In this document: positions 1 through 7,793 of the stretch, in pieces | Layout: each line of letters starts with the position of its first letter | Position numbering within the stretch: the stretch's first letter is position 1 | Source: Acidimicrobiia bacterium | GTDB lineage: Bacteria; Actinomycetota; Acidimicrobiia; Spongiisociales; ZC4RG35 | Direction: 5' to 3' | DNA length: 37,085 nt | Assembly (NCBI GenBank): GCA_012270885.1 | Contig: JAAXHN010000023.1 | Coordinates: 336 to 37,420 of the forward strand | The notes under the pieces: model-generated | The model's database searches: none | What the model saw: only the letters and a program-made list of their open reading frames with translations | What the model was told of the DNA's origin: nothing | Made by a program: the position numbers and the translations under genes

Positions 1-1731
1 TACTACCAGCCCGAGGCGTACATGCCCCAGACGGACACCTACATAGAGAAGGACTCCAGCATCAACGACGAGATCGACGGGCTGCGTCATTCGGCCACTT
101 CGGGGCTGATGGTGCGCGACGACGTGATAATCGTGGCGTCCGTCTCCTGCATCTACGGGTTGGGTTCCCCCGAGCAGTACGAGGGACAACTCCTAAGGTT
201 GATCCGGGGAGTGGAGTTCCCCATGTCCGAGGCGCTGCGCCGGCTGGTGATGCTCCAGTACAACCGCAACGAGGTCAGCCTCACCCGGGGTCGCTTCCGG
301 GTGAAGGGAGACACCCTCGACATCTTTCCTGCCTACCAGGAGCACGTGGTGCGGGTGGAGTACTTCGGCGACGAGGTGGAGCGGATCGTCTCCCTGAACC
401 TGGTCACCGGAGAGGTGATCTCGGAGATGAAAGAGCTTCATGTCTTCCCGGCTACCCACTACGTGACTCCCGAGGAGCGGATGGCAGAGGCCATCCGCGG
501 AATCCAACAGGAGTTGGCGGAGAGGCTTGCGGAGTTGGAGAGCGAGGGGAAGCTTCTGGAGGCACAGCGGCTCAGGATGCGGACCAACTACGACTTGGAG
601 ATGATGCGAGAGATCGGCTACTGCGCGGGAATCGAGAACTACTCCCGCTACCTGGACGGCCGCGAGCCGGGCGAACCCCCCTACACCCTTTTGGACTACT
701 TCCCGGATGATTACATAACCATCATCGACGAATCCCACATCACCCTTCCCCAGATCGGCGGCCAGTACGAGGGCGACCGGAGCCGCAAGGAAGTGCTGGT
801 GGAACACGGTTTCCGGCTGCCGTCCGCCCTGGACAACCGCCCGCTCCGGTTCGATGAGTGGTTGGACCGCACCGGGCAGGTGATATGCATGTCCGCCACG
901 CCGGGTCCTTTCGAACGGCAGCGATGCCCCGAGCCCGTGGAACTCCTGATCCGTCCCACCGGCCTGGTGGACCCCGAGGTGATCGTCCGGCCCACCAGGG
1001 GACAAATCGACGACCTGTTGGGCGAGATCCGCCGGCGGGCGGCTGCCGACCAGCGGGTGCTGGTCACCACCATCACCAAGAAGATGGCCGAGGACCTGGC
1101 CGACTACCTGCTGGAGATGGGCGTGCGAGCCCGCTACCTGCACTCGGAGATTGATACCCTGGAGAGGGTTCAGATTCTCCGGGAACTGCGGATGGGCGAC
1201 TTCGACGTCCTGGTGGGCATCAACCTGCTGCGGGAGGGCCTCGACCTGCCCGAGGTGTCGCTGGTGGCGATCCTCGACGCCGACAAGGAGGGGTTCCTAC
1301 GCTCCGACACCTCGCTCATCCAGATCATTGGCCGCGCGGCCCGCAACGTGGACGGTCAGGTGGTCATGTATGCCGACGAGGTGACCTCGTCCATGGGAAG
1401 GGCGATCGGGGAGACCAACCGGCGCCGGACCCGCCAGTTGGAATACAACGCCCGGCACGGGATCGATCCCCAGACCATCCGAAAGCGCATCTCCGACATC
1501 CTGGAGTTGGTGGCCTCCGAGGCGCCGTCGGTGGAGAGACGCCGCTCGTCTCGGGCCGAACGGGAGGTCATCGACCTGACCGGCGACGATCTATCCCGGG
1601 TGATCCTCTCTCTCGAGGAGGAGATGCGCGAAGCCGCGGCCGAACTCCGCTTCGAATACGCAGCAAGGCTCCGCGACGAGGTGGCCGAGCTCAAAAAAGA
1701 ACGCCGACAACTCTCCCACATCCTCGCCTAG
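1..1731 (+). CDS. uvrB: UvrABC excinuclease subunit B, 5' truncated by the window edge
   Basis: Damage-verifying helicase-like subunit of nucleotide excision repair, which loads UvrC at lesions handed over by UvrA. The reading frame is open from base 1; the first residues ([18 protein letters not shown]) fit the conserved region just after the UvrB beta-hairpin start. About 95 N-terminal residues, including Walker A, lie outside the window. Visible are the DESH motif II ([12 protein letters not shown]), the MSATPG motif, [15 protein letters not shown], and the arginine-finger segment QIIGRAARN. The C-terminal UVR domain ([21 protein letters not shown]) ends 20 residues before the stop. All family motifs present are intact. 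A following transcript end is not obvious; the next gene starts 231 bases downstream. Confidence 0.97.
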   Translation, partial: YYQPEAYMPQTDTYIEKDSSINDEIDGLRHSATSGLMVRDDVIIVASVSCIYGLGSPEQYEGQLLRLIRGVEFPMSEALRRLVMLQYNRNEVSLTRGRFRVKGDTLDIFPAYQEHVVRVEYFGDEVERIVSLNLVTGEVISEMKELHVFPATHYVTPEERMAEAIRGIQQELAERLAELESEGKLLEAQRLRMRTNYDLEMMREIGYCAGIENYSRYLDGREPGEPPYTLLDYFPDDYITIIDESHITLPQIGGQYEGDRSRKEVLVEHGFRLPSALDNRPLRFDEWLDRTGQVICMSATPGPFERQRCPEPVELLIRPTGLVDPEVIVRPTRGQIDDLLGEIRRRAAADQRVLVTTITKKMAEDLADYLLEMGVRARYLHSEIDTLERVQILRELRMGDFDVLVGINLLREGLDLPEVSLVAILDADKEGFLRSDTSLIQIIGRAARNVDGQVVMYADEVTSSMGRAIGETNRRRTRQLEYNARHGIDPQTIRKRISDILELVASEAPSVERRRSSRAEREVIDLTGDDLSRVILSLEEEMREAAAELRFEYAARLRDEVAELKKERRQLSHILA

Positions 1732-1962
1732 GTAGACGTGTTAGTGCTTTCCAAGGGGCCTCAAGGATTGTGTATCTGGTCAATATGCCTCTGTGGCTTG
1801 ACTCTGGACGCCGCTCTGGATGTTCCTTTCGCGGGGGGAAATGCTACTTGAGCAGTACACCTAGACTCTCCCGGTGGATGCAAAGCCTCGCGACATCCTT
1901 ATCGCTCTCAATACCATCAACTGCCGGAGTCAGCCAGGATCCCCTGGCTGAGCAGGAGTGCA

Positions 1963-2682
1963 GTGGTTGAATTTCTAAAGACAGCTGGAGTCAATTACCG
2001 GTTGGAAGAGATCATCACCGGCGCCGATGAACGCCTGGTGATCATAAGCCCTTTCCTCCGAATCAACAAGCGCATGAAGGGGCTCCTTGAAGAAAGGAAC
2101 CGGCTGAAGATTGACATTCGCGTCGTCTACGGTAAGAGTGAATTGCAGCCGGATGAGATTAGCTGGCTCGAGTCCATGGATTCCATACGAACGAGCTTCT
2201 GCAGGGACTTGCACGCCAAGTGCTATCTCAACGAGCATTATGCCCTGCTGACATCGATGAACCTATATGAGTACTCCCAAGTGAACAATTACGAGATGGG
2301 GATCCTTGTCAATCGCCGAGACGAGCCGGCACTGTACGAGGAGATTCTCCAGGAGGCAATGCAGATCGTCCGAATTAGCGAAGAGATACGAGTCAAGATA
2401 TCGAAAGTCGACACCGACAAAACTGCGAAGAAGGCTTCTCGGAGAGGGAAAACCCGCCGGAAAGAGGCTCCACTTCGCGAGGAGAGAACTAACGGGTTCT
2501 GCATCCGCTGTAGGGATGAGTTGCCGTTTGACCTGGAGAAGCCGTACTGTCCGGGTTGCTTTAAGGTTTGGAACCGATATAAGAACGATCAGTACAAAGA
2601 GAAGTACTGCCACAAGTGCGGAAACGAGCAAGAAGCGACTCTCCGTAAGCCGGCGTGTCACAAGTGCTATCGCCTCCTATGA
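1963..2682 (+). CDS. PLD-like (HKD) domain protein with C-terminal zinc ribbons
   Basis: The 239-residue protein has one phospholipase-D-like active-site motif near residues 86-105 (HAKCYLNEHYALLTSMNL): HxK is present, the usual Asp is Glu, and S-x-N follows. Single-HKD proteins generally act as dimers and include nucleases. A Lys/Arg-rich linker (residues about 148-170) leads to a C-terminal region with four CxxC pairs (CIRC, CPGC, CHKC, CHKC), which should form one or two zinc ribbons. The start is GTG, with GGAG (1955-1958) five bases upstream. Base composition is visibly less GC-rich than the flanking genes, suggesting acquisition by transfer. A nuclease or nucleic-acid-binding role is inference; substrate is unknown. 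Confidence 0.8.
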   Translation: MVEFLKTAGVNYRLEEIITGADERLVIISPFLRINKRMKGLLEERNRLKIDIRVVYGKSELQPDEISWLESMDSIRTSFCRDLHAKCYLNEHYALLTSMNLYEYSQVNNYEMGILVNRRDEPALYEEILQEAMQIVRISEEIRVKISKVDTDKTAKKASRRGKTRRKEAPLREERTNGFCIRCRDELPFDLEKPYCPGCFKVWNRYKNDQYKEKYCHKCGNEQEATLRKPACHKCYRLL

Positions 2683-2709
2683 TTGCTCGGCACAGGACGC
2701 TGCATTGGG

Positions 2710-3945
2710 TCACATAACTCTTCCCTGGGTGTCCTTGTAGATCCGGCCGCCTTTGATCACGGCCACGATCCGGTCGGGCTCGGCCAAGACCTCGATCTCA
2801 TCCAGGGGTTTGCCTTCCACCAGGATCAGGTCGGCTTCCTTGCCGACCTCGACGGTGCCGATTCGGTCCTCCATGTAGAACAGTTCGGCGTTGCCGGTGG
2901 TGGCGGTGGCGATCGCCTCGGCTGGGCTCATGAAATTGGCCTTGTGGGGCAATTCCCGGCCGCGGCGGTTCTGGAGCGGACCGACGATGTCCGAGCCCGA
3001 GCCCACCTTGAGTCCGGTCTCTCCCATAATCTCGAGGCTCCGGTGTACGGCAGACTCGACCGCTTTGAGTTTGGTCAACTGTGCGGGCGTGAGTCTCGCT
3101 CCTTCCGGATCGCCCAAGAGGTCGTACTTCACCGACAGGGTGACAACCGCGAAGGCGTCGGACTCCACGATGCGCTGCGCCGCGTCCTCATCGAGGATGC
3201 TGGCGTGCTCGATAGAGCGGATGCCGGCGGCGAGGGCCCGGCGGATGGCGTCGGAGGTGTGGCAGTGGGCGAGCACGTAGGTGTGCCAGTCGGCCGCGGC
3301 CTCCACCGCCGCCCGTAGTTCGGCGTAGCTGAACTGGAGGCTGTCGAAGGGATCGGTGGGGGAGAGGACCCCGCCTGAACTGAACACCTTGAGCTGAGTG
3401 GCGCCTTTCCGCAGCTGCTCCCTTGCCGCCCGCCGCACCTCGGCGACCCCGTCCACGATCTCAGGGGTGGCAGACAGGCCGGGAATGCTCCCCCGGGGAT
3501 GGGCGATGTGGTGAGCGGGACGCAGGTCCCCGTGCCCGCCGGTCTGCGACAGCACCGACCCCGAAGGGAGGATCCGGGGGCCGTCGACCACGCCCTGCTC
3601 CGATAGCCGCGCCCAGTGGGGGTCGAGTCCCCCTGCGTCCCGGACGGTGGTGAAGCCTTCCTGGAGGGTGTTCTCGATGACGCCCCGCACGGTGAACACG
3701 TAGTCGATCCAGGGCAGGTCGCCGATCCCGCCCGCCGGGTCCACTAGACCCATGTGCACGTGGGCGTCGGTCAGTCCGGGCATAAGGGTCAGGCCCGTTC
3801 CGTCGATCACCCGGTCGGGTGAACTTCCCGCCCCCGGTCCGATGCCGCTGATCAGCGAACCGGAGACGGCGACGTCCATGCCCGCTTGAGGGTCGGCGCC
3901 GGTGCAGTCCAGGAGTTCGGCGTTGCGGATTACGAGATTGGTCAC
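2710..3945 (-). CDS. amidohydrolase, Xaa-Pro dipeptidase/imidazolonepropionase-like
   Basis: Metal-dependent hydrolase of the amidohydrolase superfamily, 411 residues, cytoplasmic. The N-terminal beta-sandwich segment is followed by HxH metal ligands (H62, H64 in DAHVHMG), a lysine that should be carboxylated (LKVFSSGGV), two further His positions (AHCHTSD, IEHASILDE) and the catalytic Asp (GSGSDIVG). The overall pattern is that of the group containing Xaa-Pro and Xaa-Arg dipeptidases, so hydrolysis of imidodipeptides is plausible but unproven. The GTG start overlaps the upstream gene's stop by one base (TAGTG), so the two are co-translated. Proline racemase and aldehyde dehydrogenase genes nearby make a proline/hydroxyproline peptide substrate attractive. 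Confidence 0.85.
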   Translation of the reverse strand: MTNLVIRNAELLDCTGADPQAGMDVAVSGSLISGIGPGAGSSPDRVIDGTGLTLMPGLTDAHVHMGLVDPAGGIGDLPWIDYVFTVRGVIENTLQEGFTTVRDAGGLDPHWARLSEQGVVDGPRILPSGSVLSQTGGHGDLRPAHHIAHPRGSIPGLSATPEIVDGVAEVRRAAREQLRKGATQLKVFSSGGVLSPTDPFDSLQFSYAELRAAVEAAADWHTYVLAHCHTSDAIRRALAAGIRSIEHASILDEDAAQRIVESDAFAVVTLSVKYDLLGDPEGARLTPAQLTKLKAVESAVHRSLEIMGETGLKVGSGSDIVGPLQNRRGRELPHKANFMSPAEAIATATTGNAELFYMEDRIGTVEVGKEADLILVEGKPLDEIEVLAEPDRIVAVIKGGRIYKDTQGRVM

Positions 3946-4994
3946 TAGTCGTTCCCTTCGGAGTAGTCGAGTTGCAGTTCGGGGATGACGAAGTTCCCCC
4001 GGTCTATGATCTGGGTGTCGTCAACCCATATGGAGTGGTTGAGGGTGGGGATGTCGAAGTGGAATGGCACCCGGTTCTCCCCGTCCAGTCCACGCATGTA
4101 GTTGGCGCCGAAGGCGATCAGCATGTTGCCGTAGTAGCTCTCGACATCCATCACGCCCCCTCCTTCCCAGAAGCGCAGACCCAGGGCGTTCCAGTTGGCC
4201 CGGTGCTCATAGCCCCATCCGATGTGGGAGACCCCATAGGAGCGTGGGTCCCGGGGAAGCTCGAAGTAGTCCTTTGCCAGGCGGGCGTCGGCTCCGCCTT
4301 CGATGGAGACGATGCTCCCTTCCCGTAGCTCCAGGCGGATGGGTGACATCACGTACCTGCCCAGGTTGATCATGCAGTCGGCCTCGTCGAGCACCAGGGT
4401 GCCCTCCGCCGAGTGCTCGAGGGGCGCCACTGCCACCTGTCCCGACGGCCAGTGGTCCCATCTTCCCGGGGTATCGGAGTATCCGTACTGAATGCCTATA
4501 GGACGCCCCTCGTAGCTGAGGGTCAGGTCGGTGCCGGCTTCCGACGCGAGCCGTAGGGTGGTCCCCGCCTCCATGAGTCTCTGGCTGATTTCCGCCCGGC
4601 GCCTGATCTCGGGAGTGGGGAACATGCGGAGCAGTATGTCCTCGGGCTCCTCGATCATCAGGGTGCGGGCCCCGGCGTCGAGGGCCGCGTTGTGAGCATC
4701 GCTGTAAATCCAACCGGTGGTGAGCATCCCCACCACCAGATCGGAGCCCTTCCAGGCGTCGATGATCGCCTCGGCCTTCATCCACTCCTCGTCACCGGAG
4801 ACCACGATCTGGAAGAAGGTGGCGCCCAGCACGCGGGCCGCGGCGCCCAGCGCGGTGGTGTACGCGTCGTTGCTCATGGTGTCGGTGAAGCCCAGCACCG
4901 TCTCGCCCGGCTTCACATCGCAGAGCAGCAACTGGTCCCGGAAGAGGGGAACCAGTTCCGCTCCTGCCGCGGAAGTGTTTGGAACTCGACGCAC
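3945..4994 (-). CDS. NicX/aminopeptidase T-like metalloenzyme (M29-related)
   Basis: 349 residues if it starts at GTG 4994, which has AAGGAG five bases upstream. A longer reading to ATG 5075 would run to within nine bases of the divergent gene and is less likely. The sequence resembles the leucyl aminopeptidase (aminopeptidase T) fold group that includes 2,5-dihydroxypyridine 5,6-dioxygenase NicX. The NicX iron ligands His, His, Asp match H257 (SHIGWG), H312 and D314 (HFD) here, with nearly the same spacing. Length also equals NicX (about 350). It lies in an operon with the amidohydrolase. Either a ring-cleaving dioxygenase or a metallopeptidase is possible; I favour a NicX-type metal site and do not assign a substrate. 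Confidence 0.72.
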   Translation of the reverse strand: MRRVPNTSAAGAELVPLFRDQLLLCDVKPGETVLGFTDTMSNDAYTTALGAAARVLGATFFQIVVSGDEEWMKAEAIIDAWKGSDLVVGMLTTGWIYSDAHNAALDAGARTLMIEEPEDILLRMFPTPEIRRRAEISQRLMEAGTTLRLASEAGTDLTLSYEGRPIGIQYGYSDTPGRWDHWPSGQVAVAPLEHSAEGTLVLDEADCMINLGRYVMSPIRLELREGSIVSIEGGADARLAKDYFELPRDPRSYGVSHIGWGYEHRANWNALGLRFWEGGGVMDVESYYGNMLIAFGANYMRGLDGENRVPFHFDIPTLNHSIWVDDTQIIDRGNFVIPELQLDYSEGND

Positions 4995-5083
4995 ATTGAC
5001 TCCTTGGTTGGCTTGGTGCTTCGTAATGTTAAGGCAATGACCATGGTTCCGCTGCGGCGCCCGGCTACTTTCCATCCCCTGTC

Positions 5084-6130
5084 ATGAGCCTCCGGTTCGG
5101 CCTGGTGGGCACCGGAGGGGCAGGGCACCTCTTTGCAGGCGCGCTGGCGATGCGGCCCGGCGGCGCCCGGTTGGTCTCGGTGTGTTCCCGCAACCGCGAG
5201 AAGGCGACCGAGTTCGCCCTTGAGTACGGAGTCTCGGAGGTGTTCACCGACTGGGGCGAGTTGTTGGAGGCCCCGGGCCTCGACGCGGTGTGCCTGGCGA
5301 CGCCCACCGGGGATCACGCCCCGATGACCGTCGCCGCCGCCGGTCGGGGTCTTCATGTTCTCACCGAGAAGCCGATCGCCACCACCGTGGCCGACGCAGA
5401 CCGCATGATCGCGGCCTGCGAGGAGGCCGGGGTGACCCTGGGGGTGATCTTCATGTACCGCTTCATGGGGAGCGCTCTGTCGATGAAGGAGGCCGTGACG
5501 GGGAGACTGATCGGCCAGCCGCTGGTGGCCGAGTGCCGGGATCTGTGCTTTCGCTCCCAGGCCTACTACGACTCGGCGGAGTGGAGAGGCAGGTGGGCCT
5601 CGGAGGGAGGAGGGTCGCTGGTCACCCAGACCAGCCACATCCTCGACCTGATGGTGTGGATGCTGGGTGACGTCGAGTCGGTCGCCGGCTTCTACACCAC
5701 CACCGCTCTCCACGACATAGAGGTCGAGGACCTCACCCTGGGAGTGGTGCGCTTCCGAAACGGCGTCCTGGCGACGGTGGCAAGTTCCACGGCCACGGTC
5801 AACCCTGAGCTCCGGAGCCTGGTGATCCGCGGCACTAAGGGGACTGTGGGCATGGTGGACGACGACCTGGCCCGATGGGAAGTCCCGGGCGGGCCCACTC
5901 CCGAGATCCGGGAGCTACTGGAAGCCGGATCGGTCGACCGGGGTGACACCCTCACCTCCAGCGGCTACGCAGACCCCACCCTGCACTTCTACCAGATGGA
6001 GGACTTCGTGGCGGCGGTGGCCGAGGGCCGCCCACCCCTGGTCGACGGTTGGGAGGGGCGCAGGACCATGGCTGTGATGGAAGCACTGTACGAGTCCTCC
6101 CGCCGCGGCGAGGTGATCAGGCCGAGTTGA
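5084..6130 (+). CDS. Gfo/Idh/MocA family NAD(P)-dependent oxidoreductase
   Basis: 348 residues. The N-terminal Rossmann fold begins with RFGLVGTGGAGHLFAGAL (a GxGxxG-type dinucleotide loop). The conserved EKPIA motif (VLTEKPIATTVADA) gives the catalytic lysine region, and the C-terminal alpha/beta substrate domain contains GSLVTQTSHILDLMVWMLG, with the usual His-x3-D pattern. Such enzymes oxidise or epimerise sugars, inositols and related alcohols, or reduce biliverdin-like compounds. Nothing here fixes the substrate. It is transcribed divergently from the NicX-like gene across 89 bases, so the two units probably share a regulatory region. No unusual features. Confidence 0.92.
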   Translation: MSLRFGLVGTGGAGHLFAGALAMRPGGARLVSVCSRNREKATEFALEYGVSEVFTDWGELLEAPGLDAVCLATPTGDHAPMTVAAAGRGLHVLTEKPIATTVADADRMIAACEEAGVTLGVIFMYRFMGSALSMKEAVTGRLIGQPLVAECRDLCFRSQAYYDSAEWRGRWASEGGGSLVTQTSHILDLMVWMLGDVESVAGFYTTTALHDIEVEDLTLGVVRFRNGVLATVASSTATVNPELRSLVIRGTKGTVGMVDDDLARWEVPGGPTPEIRELLEAGSVDRGDTLTSSGYADPTLHFYQMEDFVAAVAEGRPPLVDGWEGRRTMAVMEALYESSRRGEVIRPS

Positions 6131-6191
6131 AGACCCGCCGGCAGTTATCCTGCGTCAATGACAAGGGTCTTCGGAGCAGGGTGAGCATCCA

Positions 6192-6686
6192 ATGTCTACA
6201 CGGAGCAAAAGCAGTTCGTCTTCCCAGATGCTGGTCCTGGTGGCGGTGATGCTGGCGGTCCTGATAGGGTATCGGGCACTTACGGGGAACGACACTCCTT
6301 CGAAGGCCGACCCGGCCGCATACACCCAGCACGTGGTCCAGCAGGCCATCGAACGCTACGAAGAGGACGGATTGGAGCTGACCATTGCCTATCACAACAC
6401 TCCCATGAACGTCGACGGGCAGTGGTACGTGGTCCTCATCGACGAGAACGGCTACACGATAGCTCATCACAATCCCGCTATCAGATACCGGGATCCGGCC
6501 GAGAGAGTGGACGCCACCGGCTACTTCTACGGGGACGACCTGCTGGCGGCCACCGAGGACGGCCGCTGGGTCTCCTATGTCTTCCTGAACCCCGAGACCG
6601 GCGAGGAGCAGCGGAAGCACACGTGGGTGGTCCTCCATGACGGGCTGATCTTCGCCTCCGGCTGGTACGAACCGGTCGAACCCTAG
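6192..6686 (+). CDS. membrane-anchored single Cache-like sensor domain protein
   Basis: 164 residues. A short Ser/Lys-rich N-terminus is followed by one hydrophobic helix (about residues 13-27, MLVLVAVMLAVLIGYRAL), so the rest is extracytoplasmic. The extracellular part resembles a single Cache (sCache) ligand-binding domain: the stretch GRWVSYVFLNPETGEEQRK, then HTWVVLHDGLIFASGWYEP, follows the family pattern of a strand with conserved aromatic residues before a C-terminal gWyiasG-like strand. There is no output domain (no kinase, HAMP or methyl-accepting region), so it would need a partner. It ends four bases inside the stop region of the convergent racemase gene. The Cache assignment is by pattern and is moderately sure. 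Confidence 0.7.
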   Translation: MSTRSKSSSSSQMLVLVAVMLAVLIGYRALTGNDTPSKADPAAYTQHVVQQAIERYEEDGLELTIAYHNTPMNVDGQWYVVLIDENGYTIAHHNPAIRYRDPAERVDATGYFYGDDLLAATEDGRWVSYVFLNPETGEEQRKHTWVVLHDGLIFASGWYEPVEP

Positions 6687-7705
6687 GTTCCCCCTGCCGC
6701 CGGGATGAAGATCCCCTCTCCCAGGGGATCGTAGGTGTCGAGCACCAGTTGGCTGAAGGCGGTGAGGTAGGCCGAGCCCGTGATGGTGGGGATGATCGCC
6801 CTTTGCCCGAGTACCTCCGTCTCCGCGTCGATGGTCCCCGTGAACATGGTGTTGAGCACGCTCTCGTGCACGAAGGTGTCACCCACCCCCAGTTCTCCCA
6901 TGACGTGCGCCCGGGCCATGCGAGCACAGCTCCCGGTCCCGCAGGGAGAGCGGTCGAATCCCAGGCCGGTGGAGGTGGCCATGTTCTGCCCGTCGGCCCC
7001 GGGGCTGGCTGGAGGCCCGTAGAAGAGGAGCTGGTCCACCTGGTCCGGTGTTCCGGGGGGCCATCCGGCGCCTTCGGAGAGCACCCTGTTGACCTCGAGT
7101 CGGATGCGATGGCTGAGCGCCACGAGGCCGGGAACACGTTCTACCGCAATCTCCATTCCGGTCTGCTCGACTCTCACCAGGGCGTACCAGATGCCTCCGA
7201 ACCCGAGGTCTACTTCGAAGACCTGCCCTTCTACCGCGATCTCCATTCCGGTCACGGCCACCCAGGAGGGCACCCCCTGGAAAGTCACCGCCCGGACCTT
7301 GGTTCCTTCCACATGAGCATCCGCCACCACTAGGCCGCTCAGAGTCTCGACGGCCACCTTCGTGACCGGCTCGGTGGGCTGGACCCGGCCGGTTTCCACC
7401 AGGGTGGTCACCGTGCCGATCAGGGCGTGCCCGCACATGGTCAACGACCCGAGCGATGACAGGATCAGGATCGAGAGGTCGGCGTCGGAGCGATAGGGGC
7501 GCAGCGGAAGCACGGCGTGGGTGGGTGCGTGTCCCCGGGGCTCGCCGACCAGCATCCGGGCGACGTCCCAATGGTTGGAGACGAGGTCCGCCTCCACCTC
7601 CCCGAGCGAGTCACCCTCCAGTTCGGGAAAGCCCCCGGTCACCACCCGGGTGGGCTCCCCGGCGGTGTGGGAGTCGATCACATGTAAGCGGCGGCGGAAG
7701 CTCAT
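6683..7705 (-). CDS. proline racemase family protein (4-hydroxyproline 2-epimerase-like)
   Basis: Cofactor-independent racemase/epimerase acting on proline or hydroxyproline alpha-carbons. Two catalytic cysteines are present: C91 in MCGHALIG and C255 in DRSPCGTGS. The trans-3-hydroxyproline dehydratases have Thr at the second position, so this sequence points to a racemase or epimerase. Start chosen at ATG 7705 (MSFRRRLHVIDSHTAGEP), with GGAG nine bases upstream; it gives 340 residues, usual for the family. In-frame codons further upstream would run into the divergent promoter. Divergent to the aldehyde dehydrogenase gene, which fits hydroxyproline catabolism. A 25-base segment is duplicated inside the gene (see repeats). 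Confidence 0.9.
   Translation of the reverse strand: MSFRRRLHVIDSHTAGEPTRVVTGGFPELEGDSLGEVEADLVSNHWDVARMLVGEPRGHAPTHAVLPLRPYRSDADLSILILSSLGSLTMCGHALIGTVTTLVETGRVQPTEPVTKVAVETLSGLVVADAHVEGTKVRAVTFQGVPSWVAVTGMEIAVEGQVFEVDLGFGGIWYALVRVEQTGMEIAVERVPGLVALSHRIRLEVNRVLSEGAGWPPGTPDQVDQLLFYGPPASPGADGQNMATSTGLGFDRSPCGTGSCARMARAHVMGELGVGDTFVHESVLNTMFTGTIDAETEVLGQRAIIPTITGSAYLTAFSQLVLDTYDPLGEGIFIPAAGGT
7139..7253. repeat. near-identical 25-bp direct repeat inside the racemase gene
   Basis: Bases 7139-7163 and 7229-7253 are the same at 24 of 25 positions and lie exactly 90 bp (30 codons) apart, in the same reading frame. Each encodes TGMEIAVE in the minus-strand protein. The family does not normally carry this repeat at the two positions, so it may reflect a short gene-conversion or template-switch event, or convergence in two beta-strands. 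Confidence 0.9.
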
Positions 7706-7740
7706 GGTCGGGGTCTCCGATCGAAGGGGCTTTCGAGGCA

Positions 7741-7749
7741 TGCTAAAAT
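7741..7749 (+). promoter_or_regulatory. extended -10 promoter of the aldehyde dehydrogenase gene
   Basis: TGC followed by TAAAAT forms an extended -10 element 44 bases before the ATG at 7794. No good -35 hexamer is seen, which is normal for extended -10 promoters. A Shine-Dalgarno-like AAAGGA precedes the start. Confidence 0.5.
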
Positions 7750-7793
7750 TTACCCCGTCTTCCAACCAAAGCTCAAGGGGTAAAGGAACAACC

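Noticed and set aside
193-1143. 316-codon minus-strand open frame
   Set aside because: Shadow of uvrB; no family, no start site, and the plus strand has all UvrB motifs.
1770-1970. 66-codon frame between uvrB and the PLD-like gene
   Set aside because: No ribosome site and no protein-like pattern; ends inside the next gene's start.
4913-5713. 266-codon minus-strand frame across the divergent promoter
   Set aside because: Antisense to the Gfo/Idh/MocA gene; the ATG at 4993 belongs to a frame without family signal.
6158-6184. nine-codon upstream frame before the Cache-domain gene
   Set aside because: A TATCCT box lies six bases before its ATG, but the peptide is too short and too weakly supported to call.
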